Part shown: positions 11,996 through 23,480 of the stretch, piece by piece
Position numbering within the stretch: position 1 is the first letter of the stretch
Layout of the letters: each line of letters opens with the position of its first letter
Assembly (NCBI RefSeq): GCF_010389155.1
Contig: NC_057761.1
Coordinates: 4,032,501 to 4,096,500, forward strand
From: Erigeron canadensis
Taxonomy: Eukaryota > Streptophyta > Magnoliopsida > Asterales > Asteraceae
Direction of reading: 5' to 3'
DNA: 64,000 bases
The notes under the pieces: generated by a model
What the model was told of the DNA's origin: nothing
Database searches by the model: none
Seen by the model: only the letters and a program-made list of their open reading frames with translations
Program-made: the position numbers and the translations under genes

Positions 11996-13034
11996 TTTCA
12001 TTGCAAGTCGTCTTTGCCATTAACAACCGTCATTTTTCCTCCATTAAACCCGTCATGTACAATGCACATGATGCACATGAGGATATAATCATCCATTTCA
12101 TAACTATAGGGACTATTTATAATAATGTTATAAAATCATGCTTATACAAAATATTCTCTTCTCCTCCTTTTTCTTGTTCCTTTTCTGAGCCACCACCATC
12201 ACCATTCACCAAGTCTACCAGACATGGTTTTTTCCCATCTTTCTAGATCTACAAAATTTCAAATCAAATATCTACTTCAACAATCATTCACATACATTAT
12301 CATCCAAACACAAAAGATCATCATAAGTTATACCTTTTTTTTATATTTTACTTCATCATCATTATCGTCAACAAAAAGAAAGCCTAAATAAGGAACAAAC
12401 TTTAATATACTTCAATAAAGATTTGAGTTGTTTCTAGCAATTTTTGGCCTCTTTGCTGAAATTTTGGCAACTTTTTTCAATCCAAAAACCTTTCTTTGAA
12501 TCACCAACCACAAATTACCAACCTTGTCGCCATCCTTGGGATGGCATCCCATCTTCCGTCCACTGAAATGAAGGCAAAGCAACAATCTTCATTATCATTA
12601 TCATTTTCATTTTCTTAGTCTTGATTTTGGCTTCATCTAAAGGTTTACACAAGTGACTGTAGATTTTACGGGCCATATAACCTGAATCTTTTTTTTTTTT
12701 TTGGTGTTTTTGTTTTTATAAATCAAACTTGGAGCCATATTCTTGTCAAAGTAGTTAAAGACATATAACTATCCATGTTATGTTAATTTTAATTTAGGTT
12801 ATTGTTAATTTTAATTTAGGCCTGGTGAATGGTGATGGTGGTGGTTGAGAAAAGGAACAAGAGAGGGGGAGAAAGAAGAAATTGTTTTGTATAAGTATGA
12901 TTTATAACATTATTACAAATAGTCCCTGTAGTTACGAAATGGACGATTATACCCTCATGTGCATTGCACATGGGGGGTTTAACGGAGGAAAAAATGACGA
13001 TTGTTAGTGATAAGGACGACTTGTAATGAAAATG
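11996..13034. mobile_element. foldback element with ~210-bp inverted arms
   Basis: The left arm (11996-12210) and right arm (12824-13034) are inverted copies. Shared stretches include TTTCATTGCAAGTCG, TGCACATGAGG, GGGACTATTT and CACCACCATCACCATTCACC. Weak ORFs on each arm (12001-12246 plus, 12816-13100 minus) give similar peptides only because the arms are copies. The right side continues to about 13130 with a sequence absent on the left, so the left end may be truncated. The class is uncertain; a Mutator-like foldback element is plausible. Confidence 0.65.
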
Positions 13035-13130
13035 AAAAGTACAGGGACACCTAATGATAAAAAAAAGTATAGGGATGAAAATGCAAATTGAGCTAACCAC
13101 ATGGACGATTTATGACAATTTCTCATCAAA

Positions 13131-14341
13131 ATAAGTTTATTTTTAAAGATATTTAATATTTTTAATCATTATTAGACCATTTAATGTAATCCTAATCACT
13201 TATCAGTAACAAGTTTCTTATTAATTGCAAAGACAAATATACACCTGAGATAGAAAAATGAAGGCTTGGTACCAAATGGTTACATGACATCAAACAGTCA
13301 TGTGACTTACTTTATCATTTTATCCAAAAAGATCGAAGTATACATGAAGTCTTCTCCTCCACCTATATTAGGACGAATTTATAATCATTTAACGTAAGTA
13401 TTTTACCAGTGAAATATTAGCAATCACTTTACATCTAATACCTTGAAAAGTGTTGTGGTCGCCTATAAAAAGGGCAACACTTTGTGAAAGAAAAAATTTC
13501 TTCGTCCATATGTGTGTATTTTGCTATCTTTTTAACAATTTACATAAGTTGTTGAATAAAAAACCTATTTAGAATCTTAGTGCGTCTAGATTCAATTACT
13601 AGTCAACAAGATTTCAAAATATTTTATTATAATATTTAAGGATTGAGATCCTTTAAAGTTAAAACCTAATTTTATTGGTAAAGTTGACATTTTGACTTTT
13701 AGATTAAAATCAAAGGCTAAGATTCAAAAGTCATATTTGAATTTTGACATTTAAATTTAATCCAAAGGTCTGCTCAACTTTACCTATAAAGTTGGGTTTT
13801 AACTTTAGATGATATTTATCTCATATTTAAACACGTTTAAAGTATTTCTTTGAGCATTTTTGACTTTCTTGCTATATCTTTTAAACTATATTCTGGCCCA
13901 TTTTGTACACGACATATATGTATTGTCAGAGATAAAAATGTTTCTACTTTTTGAATGATTTCAGTTTTTTAATTATTTTTTAATTTTCAATTAAAGTACA
14001 TATAAAACATGTTAATTAATATAAATTTTTTTATTAATTTTACGACCAATAATGTGAGTTATCCAAATCAAGATGAAAATGAGATAAACTTGGAGTTTTG
14101 AAAAGCACGAATTTCCCGATTCCATAGGATACGCATTCATTTTATAGGTTCTAGGTTTCGCCATTAACATTTTACATTTAAAAAAACATTAAAAGTATAA
14201 AAACTGAAAAAATTAAAAATAAATATATTTCTACATCTTCATTGCTTTGAAATTATTACAAATCAGGCATTGTATTTTTCTTTTGATTACCTTTAAGTAT
14301 ATATATATATATATGGGGATGAGAATATAAGGCAGTTAGTT
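13131..14341. other. gene-free AT-rich DNA
   Basis: No gene or RNA was recognised. Two imperfectly complementary stretches around 13650-13805 (CTTTAAAGTTAAAACC and GGTTTTAACTTTA) hint at another small foldback repeat. Confidence 0.45.
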
Positions 14342-14626
14342 ATATTAATTTTTTTTACCATAAAAATCATGGGGCCCAAGTATTTACTTATTAAACAATA
14401 AATAATAAAATATTAGCATGTGAGAAGTTCCACACCTAAGCTTATAAGTCGGACAACCTTATATTTCCTATATATATATATATATAAGGGAAAAAGTGAA
14501 TATAAAACTGTCCGGCATCTAAGCTTAGGTGTGGAACCCCTCACATACAAATCTTTCAATATTTCTTGATTAATGAATAAATGCTTGGGCCCCCATGAAT
14601 TTTATGGATTAAAAAATTAATATTGT
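14342..14626. repeat. inverted pair of ~130-bp units around a TA tract
   Basis: The left unit (14342-14478) and right unit (14497-14626) are inverted copies sharing TCATGGGGCCCAAG, TTCCACACCTAAGCTTA and related blocks. They are separated by a (TA)n tract with AGGGAAAAAG. The structure is a foldback or tail-to-tail MITE pair. No target duplication was identified. Confidence 0.75.
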
Positions 14627-15154
14627 AAATATCTTTTATTTATCATTAGAAAGTAAATATATATTCGTCAATCATCCGAGCAAATTAGATCAAGTAGCAT
14701 ATATACAAAATTTGTATATAACACGAGATCACGATTTTTGTGAGAACTTCCAAATCATCATACACAAAAATATATTATTTTAGAATATCAATTTCCAAAA
14801 TATAAATATTCTCATATGCGAATAAATCTTTGTGACACGAGCTCACGATTGAAAAAGGCCTAAGAAAAAAAAACGAGCTATCGAATTTTTAAGAATACAA
14901 ACAGATGGATATTGTTATTCTGAAAAAGAAATTGATAAATAAAAAATTAGATAGATAAAAATGTGTAATCAACATTGTGTTTTAGTTTAAGCAAATTATC
15001 TAAAGTTGGTGGACTAATATCATCCTTTTTTAAAAATTTCGTAAAAATGATGTAAGCAATTAGATCTAATGATGAAGAATACAAATGAAAATTAATGGAG
15101 GGTAAATATTACTACATATGACAATTTAAAATTTCTCTTTTAGTAAATATTAAA

Positions 15155-15296
15155 AATAATGACCGAAAGAGAGTCACATTTCTCCTTCTGAATAAAAATA
15201 TTCGCTATTGCCAATAGTCTATTGGAACAATCATTACACGTTTATTTGGAGTCAAATTTATAGTCATAAAAGCTATGCAATGATTAATATTATTAA
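15155..15296 (+). repeat. left copy of ~140-bp direct repeat flanking the MULE
   Basis: The stretch from AATAATGACCG through GAGTCACATTTCTCCTT, GCCAATAGTCTATTGGAACA and AAAGCTATGCAATGATTAAT recurs in the same orientation directly after the right end of the MULE (35208-35352). The left copy ends exactly in the 9-bp target duplication TATTATTAA (15288-15296). It holds a perfect 7-bp inverted repeat CCAATAG/CTATTGG. Confidence 0.88.
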
Positions 15297-15405
15297 GGGT
15301 TTTTTATTTGAAAAGTATCTCAACTTGTCACCTTTTACTTTATTGATGATCGAACAAAAAAAAGTCCAATTTTGGGGAAAAAACCGGCTAAACCAACTAT
15401 GTTGG
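15297..15405 (+). repeat. MULE left terminal inverted repeat
   Basis: It pairs with 35098-35207. Shared blocks from the outside in are GGGTTTTTTATTTGAAAA, CAACTTGTCA, TTTTACTTTATTGA, AAAAAAAAGTCC and CCGGCTAAACCAA. The inner region passes into a TA-rich promoter-like area (15495-15545) before the transposase leader. Confidence 0.92.
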
Positions 15406-17037
15406 ACCCGATACATGGTAGTCGGTCAATTTGAATTTTGAAATACATTTCGTATTTAATTTATGCGAGGTGGCTACCAGGTCACTTCTCCACTATTTAT
15501 ATTTATATTTATATATTACATTTATATATATACGTATATTTATATCTTACTTCGTTTTCATCGATCCCACCACACACACTCTTGTCTCCTTCCCGCCCCC
15601 ATTTTTCTTTCACATAAAATCATAAACCCTAAAATCTCAAAAACCAGATAAAATCATATATTAATCGTATGGAGACCACCACGTAATTCGAATCGTTGCT
15701 ATTTTATCGTCATCTTTGTCAGGTATGTATTTTCTTTAAAAAAAAAACTAGGGTTTTAGATCATTTGGGGAAGATGCATGGATTTTATTGCAATTCTAGA
15801 TATTAATAATAAAATATGCAAATAATATTTCTTTTGTAGTTTCTGTTAATAATTTATTAATTAATTAGGGTTTCTTGTATGTTATACAGGATGGGTGAAA
15901 GAGGTTACGACTTAACTATCCACTTCGATGGTTCGTTTGAACATCCACCACTTAGGTACACTCATGAAATTGTTTTACCTTTGTTCGATCACCCCTATCA
16001 GGGGTTATCATGATCTTATGGAGTACTTAAAAGAACAATGTGGCCAGTCTTTCAACATGTATTTTTTAATACCAGAAAATGAACTTGAGTCTGAGTTGGT
16101 TAAAATTGATGGTCAGGAAGAAGTTGATATGTTGTTTGATTTAGGGTACTCTTATGGTAGAATTCATGTATATAATAAACAATTTCTTTGATGACCTGAG
16201 TAAGTATTTAGTTGTTCCTGCAAAGGCAAATGAAGGGATGTATTAGATGAGGGTAAGGATATGGATGGTAATTCCATTAGGGTAAAGGATTACTTGATAT
16301 CTCAGAGTCAACCACCTGCAACTCAACCTAGTCACCCACATACTAACCTAGGTGAACCAAGTCAACCTACTAAACCTAATGAAATTGCAGAGGATGCAAC
16401 ACATGTTGTGTCTAGTGGTAGTAGTAGTGACACTGCTGAGTCCACTAAGTAGTCCAAAGGGGAAGAAGTATTGGCAGGTGAACCCAAAGTGGATGAAAAT
16501 GTGGGTGATGATCAGTATTCTACTAGTGATGAAGAATATAAGCCAAATGATTCTAGTGAAAGTGAGAATGATGATGTTGTATCTGTTGACTATCTTTCAG
16601 AAGGTGAAGGATGAATTAAGGGAGTTTAGGTTAATGAGAGCTGCTGCTAAGAAGAAACATAAGCCTACTAGACAACCTAAACTAGGAGTCAATACAAATG
16701 CAGAGATTCCAGAAGTTGTGGCTGAACATGAGGAGTTCATGCAAAAGTTAGTTAAAAGTTGAAAGGGGAAGATGGTGATGATCAGGATCTATTCTAGAAA
16801 ATTGAGACCCTTGACAAGTGGCCAGTTCATAATCATACCATACATTGGAGACAGATCAGACCCATAGTAGGGGAGAGATATGTTAACCAACAACAATTTA
16901 GGGAGATGATGACTTATTATGCAGTTGCTAATGGGTTCAACATATGGTTCGAAAACTAAAGATTCATTCCAGATCTCATCATTGAAGGATGAGCATACAT
17001 GTGTGAGAAATTTTAGGTTTGGGTCACTTGTGAACTA

Positions 17038-17702
17038 TGTAAGGTGCCCTATTGTTGCGTGGATCGTAATAAGACGTGATTCGTTATGTCAAGAGTGCGG
17101 AATCCTCTTGAGATAACTAGATTACTATTGCCTTTCGTTGATTAATGAGCAATTAACCAACCCAAGGAGATGCACAAGGCTTGTGGTTCGTGTAGAAGAA
17201 CACACGAATGAACAATTAACCTTAGCTCGTAAATTCGTGAATAACTATCAAGGATTCGTCAATCATTAACCTAATTTCGTAGATTAGGTCTTGTATTTAT
17301 ACTAGTTACGTATTGGATCGTGTGGGCTTAGGCCTTAATTACGTATTAGGCCCGAAACATTTAACAACCGATCTACCTCGTGCTGACGTCAGCACGAGGT
17401 TGTTTCTACATGCTGATGACGTCAGCACGAGGGACGACCCTTTGTTCTTTATTTGACTTTTGTTTGACTCGTACATAACATCTAATCACCGTTTAAGTGT
17501 TCTACGACATATATAAACCTTGATTCTATGTTCTTGTACCTGCAAAACAATATATAACACACAAACACAATAATATTGAAGTTTAAACGTAATCATTAAA
17601 TATCAACACAAGTTCTTATTTAAATGATTACAAACAAGTTCCTAAAAACGTAAACGATAATCAAATCTATGTTGCAATTGTCACAACGAATTTGCATCTA
17701 CA
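17038..17702 (-). repeat. 3' LTR of retrotransposon 2 (665 bp)
   Basis: This copy has intact TG..CA ends. In sense orientation it begins TGTAGATGCAAATTCG after the polypurine tract and ends in CTTACA. It contains a perfect 24-bp palindrome at 17376-17399 built on TGACGTCA, a second TGACGTCA at 17417-17424, and a TATAAATA box at 17294-17301 (minus strand) about 80 bp downstream of the palindrome. Confidence 0.95.
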
Positions 17703-17717
17703 GACTCCCCCTTGACG
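17703..17717 (-). other. polypurine tract
   Basis: The sense strand reads CGTCAAGGGGGAGTC directly before the 3' LTR start TGTAGATG. It is the plus-strand primer site and confirms the element's orientation. Confidence 0.9.
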
Positions 17718-17762
17718 ATTGCAACTAGATCTCTTTAAAGTCCTCGAACTTGAACTTCAAAG

Positions 17763-18914
17763 CTATCCATTAAACAACAGTCTGGTGCTATTCGCGTGAA
17801 TTCTCTCTTGCAAACAATGTGCGAGAATGTTGCGATAGCGCCTTTCCTCTACTCTCCAAAAATCCACAGCTGAACAAGGTGTATCCAAAAGTCTTTTTTG
17901 ATCACCTCTTGACAAGTTGACAACCTGCATCGGATCATACATGCGTAGCAGCATCTGTTTCTTTGAATCATCAATAAACATCTGTGCTTCACCTGACTTG
18001 ATATCTATTTGCCAAAATGTCATCTCCGTCAGCATATCTTGATCCCATCTGATAGCGGGAACCTTCTTAACACATTTAATTCTTTTCTGAACAAACCGAA
18101 ATGTGCCATCTGGATTCTTAATCTTCTTTAAAGGTGTTGGCTTTATCAACCTTTCTTCTGGCTTCAGACCTCTATCACTGAAATACTTAATCCTTTCATC
18201 TCTGAATCTATTCCAGTAGAAATCTGCAAGTCCATTGCTCTGAAGATTAACGAACCAGTGTCTTCCCAAATCTATCATGTCTGAATCACTGAGAGAGTGG
18301 AAGTGTCGTTGACTTATTGACATGTACTGGCAACCCTCCTTTCTCTTGATAATAAACAATTTGATTATGTGATTATAGAACCAACTTTGTATCACTGAGA
18401 AGTATTTGGGTGCATCCTTGTCTGAGACATATTCCCAAAACATTAATGGTTTATACGTATCACGTATCATCAAACCAGTATGTCCTCTATAACCTGGAAT
18501 TAGTCTATTAACAATAAACTCATGATCTTGCTGCACCGGAGGTATATTAAATCTTCCAAGGTCAACCTCTCGTGTAGCATCTATATTCCAGTATAGATCA
18601 AAAATATTATCATGTCCTTCATCGACTATGTTTGCATATACAGCAAATCTCAACCTTGCAGCATTTTTAGGTTCATCTGGACTATCTCTGATTGGATTGA
18701 GATCGAGATGTTCTACTTCAGCTATTGGTTCAACTTGAATGACTTCATCTTCATTAAAGACACGATCAAAGTCATAAGGTGTCTCAAGCAACCTTTGTCT
18801 ATCAGCTTCCGAAGTAATGAACTCTCTTTCTTCCAAATCTTCATCATCGATACTTTCTAAATCTTCTTCAGCATCAAGATCGTCCAATGCACCTATTCTT
18901 TGAAGCTTATCTGC
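17763..18914 (-). CDS. accessory ORF 2 of retrotransposon 2
   Basis: The open frame covers at least 374 codons, ending LLFNG just before the polypurine tract. The sequence is not recognised. Its N-terminal ~45 residues are very acidic (DDLDAEEDLESIDDED). The remainder is a mixed, probably globular domain with aromatic-rich stretches (YWNRFRDERIKYFSDRG, EMTFWQIDIKSGEAQMF). No ATG suits the start; in sense direction the frame continues upstream to a good splice acceptor (TTGAATTGCAG) at about 18915, so this is probably the last exon of a spliced transcript, perhaps joined to accessory ORF 1 by an AT-rich 0.4-kb intron. A Sirevirus-type post-pol gene is the simplest reading. Confidence 0.6.
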   Translation of the reverse strand, partial: ADKLQRIGALDDLDAEEDLESIDDEDLEEREFITSEADRQRLLETPYDFDRVFNEDEVIQVEPIAEVEHLDLNPIRDSPDEPKNAARLRFAVYANIVDEGHDNIFDLYWNIDATREVDLGRFNIPPVQQDHEFIVNRLIPGYRGHTGLMIRDTYKPLMFWEYVSDKDAPKYFSVIQSWFYNHIIKLFIIKRKEGCQYMSISQRHFHSLSDSDMIDLGRHWFVNLQSNGLADFYWNRFRDERIKYFSDRGLKPEERLIKPTPLKKIKNPDGTFRFVQKRIKCVKKVPAIRWDQDMLTEMTFWQIDIKSGEAQMFIDDSKKQMLLRMYDPMQVVNLSRGDQKRLLDTPCSAVDFWRVEERRYRNILAHCLQERIHANSTRLLFNG

Positions 18915-19310
18915 AATTCAAACGATTTACATATACAAAGATAAAAAACATAAATCATAAGTCAAGACATAATAAACTAGTATAAATACATAAAATAAAT
19001 AATACTATATCATAAATATAATGTAGCAATTACATTAATATTTATCTTATAATGTTTATTTATTTTAACTTACAACAATAATATTATATCATAAATTTAA
19101 TGTAACACATACATTTATATTTATCTTATAATCATTATTTTTCATTATTCGAGTATTTTAAAATTACACTGTCAATATGTTAAGCCGAACAGAATAATTC
19201 TTTGATAACTATTCTAAGCTGAATAACACTTTGATTAACACTCTAAACTGTTATTATAACTCAAGTAATCTAATGTACACATATTAATTAAAAATACAAA
19301 ATTAATAGCA

Positions 19311-21177
19311 CTAAGGTTCATAATCCGAATCTGACTCTGACTCTGAAGATGTATGAGTTAACCCAGACTGTTCTTTCATTTGATCCCTAAGTGATCCTGG
19401 ATCATAATAATCATCATAATCCATAATCTCAGCTCTAGCTCTCATATGAGCTTGTGGATCATATCCCAATCTCTTTTCTAGTCTATGCACAATTAAAGGG
19501 TGCAAATCTGACTCTGTAGAGGCATTGGTAGTAGAGTCAGTCTTAGTTGACTTACTATCCTGAGTAGATTTTCCTTTGCTATTTTCTTTATCTATATGAT
19601 TATGAGGATCATTCACTATCTTTTCTCGAATCTCCCTTTCTATTCTATCAGAATTAGAATCGGAGTTACCTGAATTGGAATCTTCCCCATCATCATTGTT
19701 ATCTGGATCATCAGGATCTGCATCTGGAGTTGTCATCACGGCTTTGCCTTTATCTTGAGTCCAAGAAGTACTAGCACCAGCTGTACCAACAATCTCTGAC
19801 TCTCTTTGTCTTGATGACTCCCCCTGAACATCAGCAGTCTCTGTATCCATAGCAGCATCATCAGCATCTTGACCTTGACCCTGATTCTCTGGCTCACCTG
19901 GTTGTGTTTGATCTTGACCTTGAGCTGGATCTTGATCTTCATGATCATCATCTCTAGTCTTCTTTGCAAGCTCATCATCTCTACAACTATCTTTATCTCC
20001 CCCTTGAGCCAAGAATTGGTCAAGTCTAGATCCAAGAGAATGAACAAGAGCTGTCATAACGTCCATCTCTTCCTGATGCTTAGCAGCTTGGAGCTTTAGC
20101 TGATTCTCCAAAGCTGTAACCCTCATATCCAACATCTTCTTCTCAGAAAATAAACGAATCAGCTGCACTTGAACAAGTACAGGTGGACGTGAAGTAGAAG
20201 CAACATCAGATGTAGAGGCCTGAGATGGCATCGTAGCTTCAAACGAAGGCATACGAGCACTAGAAGTTCCTGTGGGAGGCATCTGTGGTCTTTGCAGAGG
20301 AGCCAACAGACGTCCCATAACTGTAGAAACAGGAACTGTCGCCTGAATGGGAACAAACGAAGTCCTAGGAGCAACAAGTGTCGGAACTGTAGACTCCGAA
20401 ACAGCAGGAATCGTAACAGTGGTAGCTTCAGTGACAACTTGTGCGCGAGTACCAATTCCCCTTATAATAAACTTTGGTCTCGACCTTTTCTCCCCAACAG
20501 TAACACCAGCAAAAGGAGCAGACACAAACGCAGGAATCTCAGAGACAGAAGCTCTTAAAGCAACCAATGGAGTATCACCAACAACAGGTGCATGAGACCT
20601 CTCCATGGCTTCAGAATAAGCAGCAAACTCTCTATCAACTTCAGCTTGAGATCTTGCATGTCTTCTTCTTCTCTTTGTAAGTCTTTCTTCCTCTTCTTCA
20701 TCTTCTGAGTCCTTAACAACATTAACCAGGACTTCAGAAGGACCAGCAGCAACATCAACTGGAGCAGAGGTAGAAGTAGAAACTCCAGTAGATGTAGATA
20801 CAAGATTTGCGGGATCATCAACATCCTGCATAAGAGCGTCCATATCTGGATCATCCTCCAGATCTCCAGCATAAAGAGGAACATCATTGAGCCCCTCAAA
20901 TTGATTAGCTCGCTCTTCTTGAGGATCTTCCCGAGCCTGATCATCAGCAGCAGCAGCAACAGGCGCTTCATCTTCCAACCTTGTCGAGGAGCAACATAGC
21001 CAGGATTTATGAGATGTCCAAACAATGGTGGATTGGCAACATTATCAGGAACACCATGACCTGCAAAGCGCTTCATACTCTCAACAAACACCTTATGAGT
21101 CAGACGACCCAAATTGAAAGTAGGACCATCAAACGGTAAATCTGCTATTCTGCACCGAATGATTATCATAACAAATC
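19311..21177 (-). CDS. accessory ORF 1 of retrotransposon 2 (frameshifted)
   Basis: The product is not a recognised enzyme. In sense direction a pyrimidine-rich splice-acceptor-like stretch (TTTTTCTTATTTCCAAG) precedes RFVMIIIRCRIADLPFDG and FNLGRLTHKVFVESMKRF..FGHLINPGYVAP. A frame change near 20980-21000 leads to an acidic, Ser/Thr/Pro-rich 555-codon region (EDEAPVAAAADDQ; NQFEGLNDVPLY) with a short heptad-like stretch (LIRLFSEKKMLDMRVTALEN) and long D/E/Q/S tracts, ending DYEP. The first part resembles, from memory, a domain in ORFs placed after pol in copia elements of some eudicots. It has no clear membrane segment, so an envelope role is not supported. The start may lie in an upstream exon. 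Confidence 0.6.
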
Positions 21178-21381
21178 TTGGAAATAAGAAAAATTTTAAT
21201 AGTCAAAACATCAATAATCTATCCTAGATCATGAATTTACCAACAAATCTGAATGATAAACACGAAAAGAGGGTGAAATCGATCGAAAAGTAGACAAATG
21301 AATAGTGACACGAGGGAGACGAAGTTCGTGTGATTTACTTAGGGTTAATTTCAAGTAATTGGTAATTAATGAATAGTAATA

Positions 21382-21483
21382 ACCCATATATATATTCGAA
21401 TCCACATGGGCTGGGCCGAACACGGAGTTCATGGGCTTCGTGATGACGTCAGCGCGAGGCATGCTGACGTCAGCACGAGGTGA
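21382..21483 (-). promoter_or_regulatory. promoter-like module before the accessory ORFs
   Basis: Two TGACGTCA palindromes (21444-21451 and 21465-21472) sit in CACGAGG/GCGCGAGG context exactly as in the LTR, followed in sense direction by GGCCCAGCCCA and a TATATATAT run (21386-21395). The LTR has the same order: palindromes, a GGCCT/GCCCA region, then TATAAATA. TGACGTCA is a classical bZIP (TGA/CRE) site. This suggests a separate promoter for the accessory genes, possibly responding to the same factor as the LTR. Promoter function is inferred. Confidence 0.6.
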
Positions 21484-22439
21484 TTTCGAATTTTCAGATT
21501 TTAAACCTCATAAGCTTCATTCCTTAGCCAATTTTCACGAATTTTCCAGAAATGTAAACAAGGAAAAATTCCAGAAATTCCAGAAACATAAACCTGTAGA
21601 TACTCGTTACTAAAAACCTGTATCTACTCGAATATGTTATCATAAATCATCCGTACTAACTTGTCATCACAATAATGTATCAAATAAATCTTACATTATT
21701 ATCTTGACATAAAATCGATCATTTCTTCATTGATGTTTAACTCAAACAAATACAAACGTACATCAAAACACATTTAATGTATAATGTATGACAAAATATC
21801 ATATCAACAACCTATTACATTACATCTTAGGTTGTGATGTTGATAACAAAACTATAACCTATCACACTAAGTCTTAGGTTAGTAAAGCAGATCATCCTTG
21901 TATCACTTGTAATCTCTGTAGAAGCAATTTCTGTACACCTTTTGTTGTTCATTGCAATACAATTCAAAGGGCTGACAAAACAATTCTGCCTTTAATAAAA
22001 ATTTTGATATCATATATTATGAGTTTATTATCTGTAACCTGCATATTAACAAACTTCATTAATGCATCAAAATCAATAAATATGCAAAACAACCAAAAGC
22101 TTAACCTATCGATAAAATAAAATCTAAGGCAAGTCAAATCTTTGTCAAGCATACTTATCTACCAAAAACAATTGAAATTTCAAAAATTTACATGAAACAT
22201 ATTCAAAAATATTTTGAGTTTTCAATTTTTAAAACATTTCATTTTCTAAATTAAACAACTTATGTATTAATTAGAAAATCCATCTTTAAAAACACTTATA
22301 CCCTAAGCAACAAGACTTATATAATTCACTAAGAATTAGGACTTTTAATGCTTATAAAATCTCTCGTGCAATAAGAACTAGTTTGACACACAAACTGACA
22401 CTTATTACAAAAATATAAATAAACACGAAACAAAAATAA
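21484..22439 (-). other. AT-rich noncoding interior of retrotransposon 2
   Basis: No ORF of note or RNA gene was seen. It lies between the conserved post-pol region and the promoter-like module. A ~25-bp duplication, AACCTATTACATTACATC / AACCTATCACACTAAGTC, occurs near 21810-21880. Confidence 0.5.
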
Positions 22440-23290
22440 AAATAAACTAAGCTACACTTTATTTATTTACAAGAAATTCTAAGTTTCTGCAGATTAGATC
22501 AGATTAGCATTTACATAAGTCTGCAATTGAGAAATAATTCTCTTATTATTAATTATGAACAGCGATTCAACCACGATTACCAGTATATTTGTCCTCTTAA
22601 ACACTCGGTACTTCCAGTTTCCTTTGAGTTATGACACTTTCGACATACCCTGGCCAAGGACAGTCACCATGTATACCGAGTAGCCTAATATGCCATTGAA
22701 TAATTTGCGAACTTATGTGACCCACATTCAGATATACTTCCGTAATCGATACAAGCACTAAGATAACAAAAATTCAATGTATGTTCAAAAACATCCTTAA
22801 CAAATCATGAGACATTTTTTAGATAACTGAAATTAATTACTTTGTGATTTCACTTATATGCTTTTGCATTTCATTATTCATAAGGAACCCGTGATTTTCT
22901 ATGAGACCCATGTAGCGAACTTTCTGACAACCTACCCAAGTTGGAAGCTTTAGGTAGGCTAGGTATACGAAGACACCCCGAGGACATACTTGTCCGAATC
23001 TAAAAGACCACATTAGCCCTTTAATCTTCATTTATTTCATTTGCATAATAATATCACATTTACTTTCATGCTCATGATTGGTAGAGGTTTTTGCCTATAC
23101 ATGGAACAAATCTTATAGTAATGCTACATCTTTCACAAAATTTAAGGACCAGATCAGTTCATTACTGAAAAGCAAGCATTCTCAGCCATATATCTGAATA
23201 TGTTTCCCACAAGAACATTGTATAATTTAAGTTCAGATTAAGGAAACCTTGCTACTTTGTGTCTATCAATATATCCCAAATTGTAATCAC
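22440..23290 (-). other. conserved noncoding region 3' of pol (element 2)
   Basis: This is the counterpart of 2600-3400. Highly similar blocks include AAGGTTTCC..ATCTGAACTT with ATACAATGTTCTTRTGGGAA, GATTCGGACAAGTA with CTACCTAAAGCTTCCAACTT and GAAAGTTCGCTACATGGGTC, and AAAGGAAACTGGAAGTACCG. Similarity exceeds that of the RT genes. The ORF at 22837-23031 is not shared in frame along its length and is not called. Confidence 0.75.
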
Positions 23291-23480
23291 TGAACTAAGC
23301 AGTTATATTACGATTAAGCAGACTTAAAAGCTAAGTATCCTCACTTCTAATCATCTTACAACATTAACTTAAATCTCTCCATATTTTTGTCATTTTCTCA
23401 TTTTTCACATTTTTATGGTTTTTTATGACACTAAGAACTCTTTTGTATTTTTATGACTCTAGCTATTTACAGACACAAAC

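Noticed and set aside
12001..13100. Matching peptides on both strands (12001-12246 plus, 12816-13100 minus)
   Set aside because: They match only because they lie on inverted arms of a foldback element; frames are unequal and no domain is present.
19736..20595. ORFs in other frames of accessory ORF 1, on both strands
   Set aside because: They are Leu- or Arg/Asn-rich shadows of the repetitive acidic reading frame.
17763..21177. Reading the post-pol ORFs as an envelope gene
   Set aside because: No signal peptide or membrane segment is visible; position alone does not justify an envelope call.
21229..21462. 77-codon ORF spanning the promoter-like module
   Set aside because: It crosses the TGACGTCA palindromes and TATA run and lacks similarity to any domain; it may be a leader exon but does not join in frame to accessory ORF 1.
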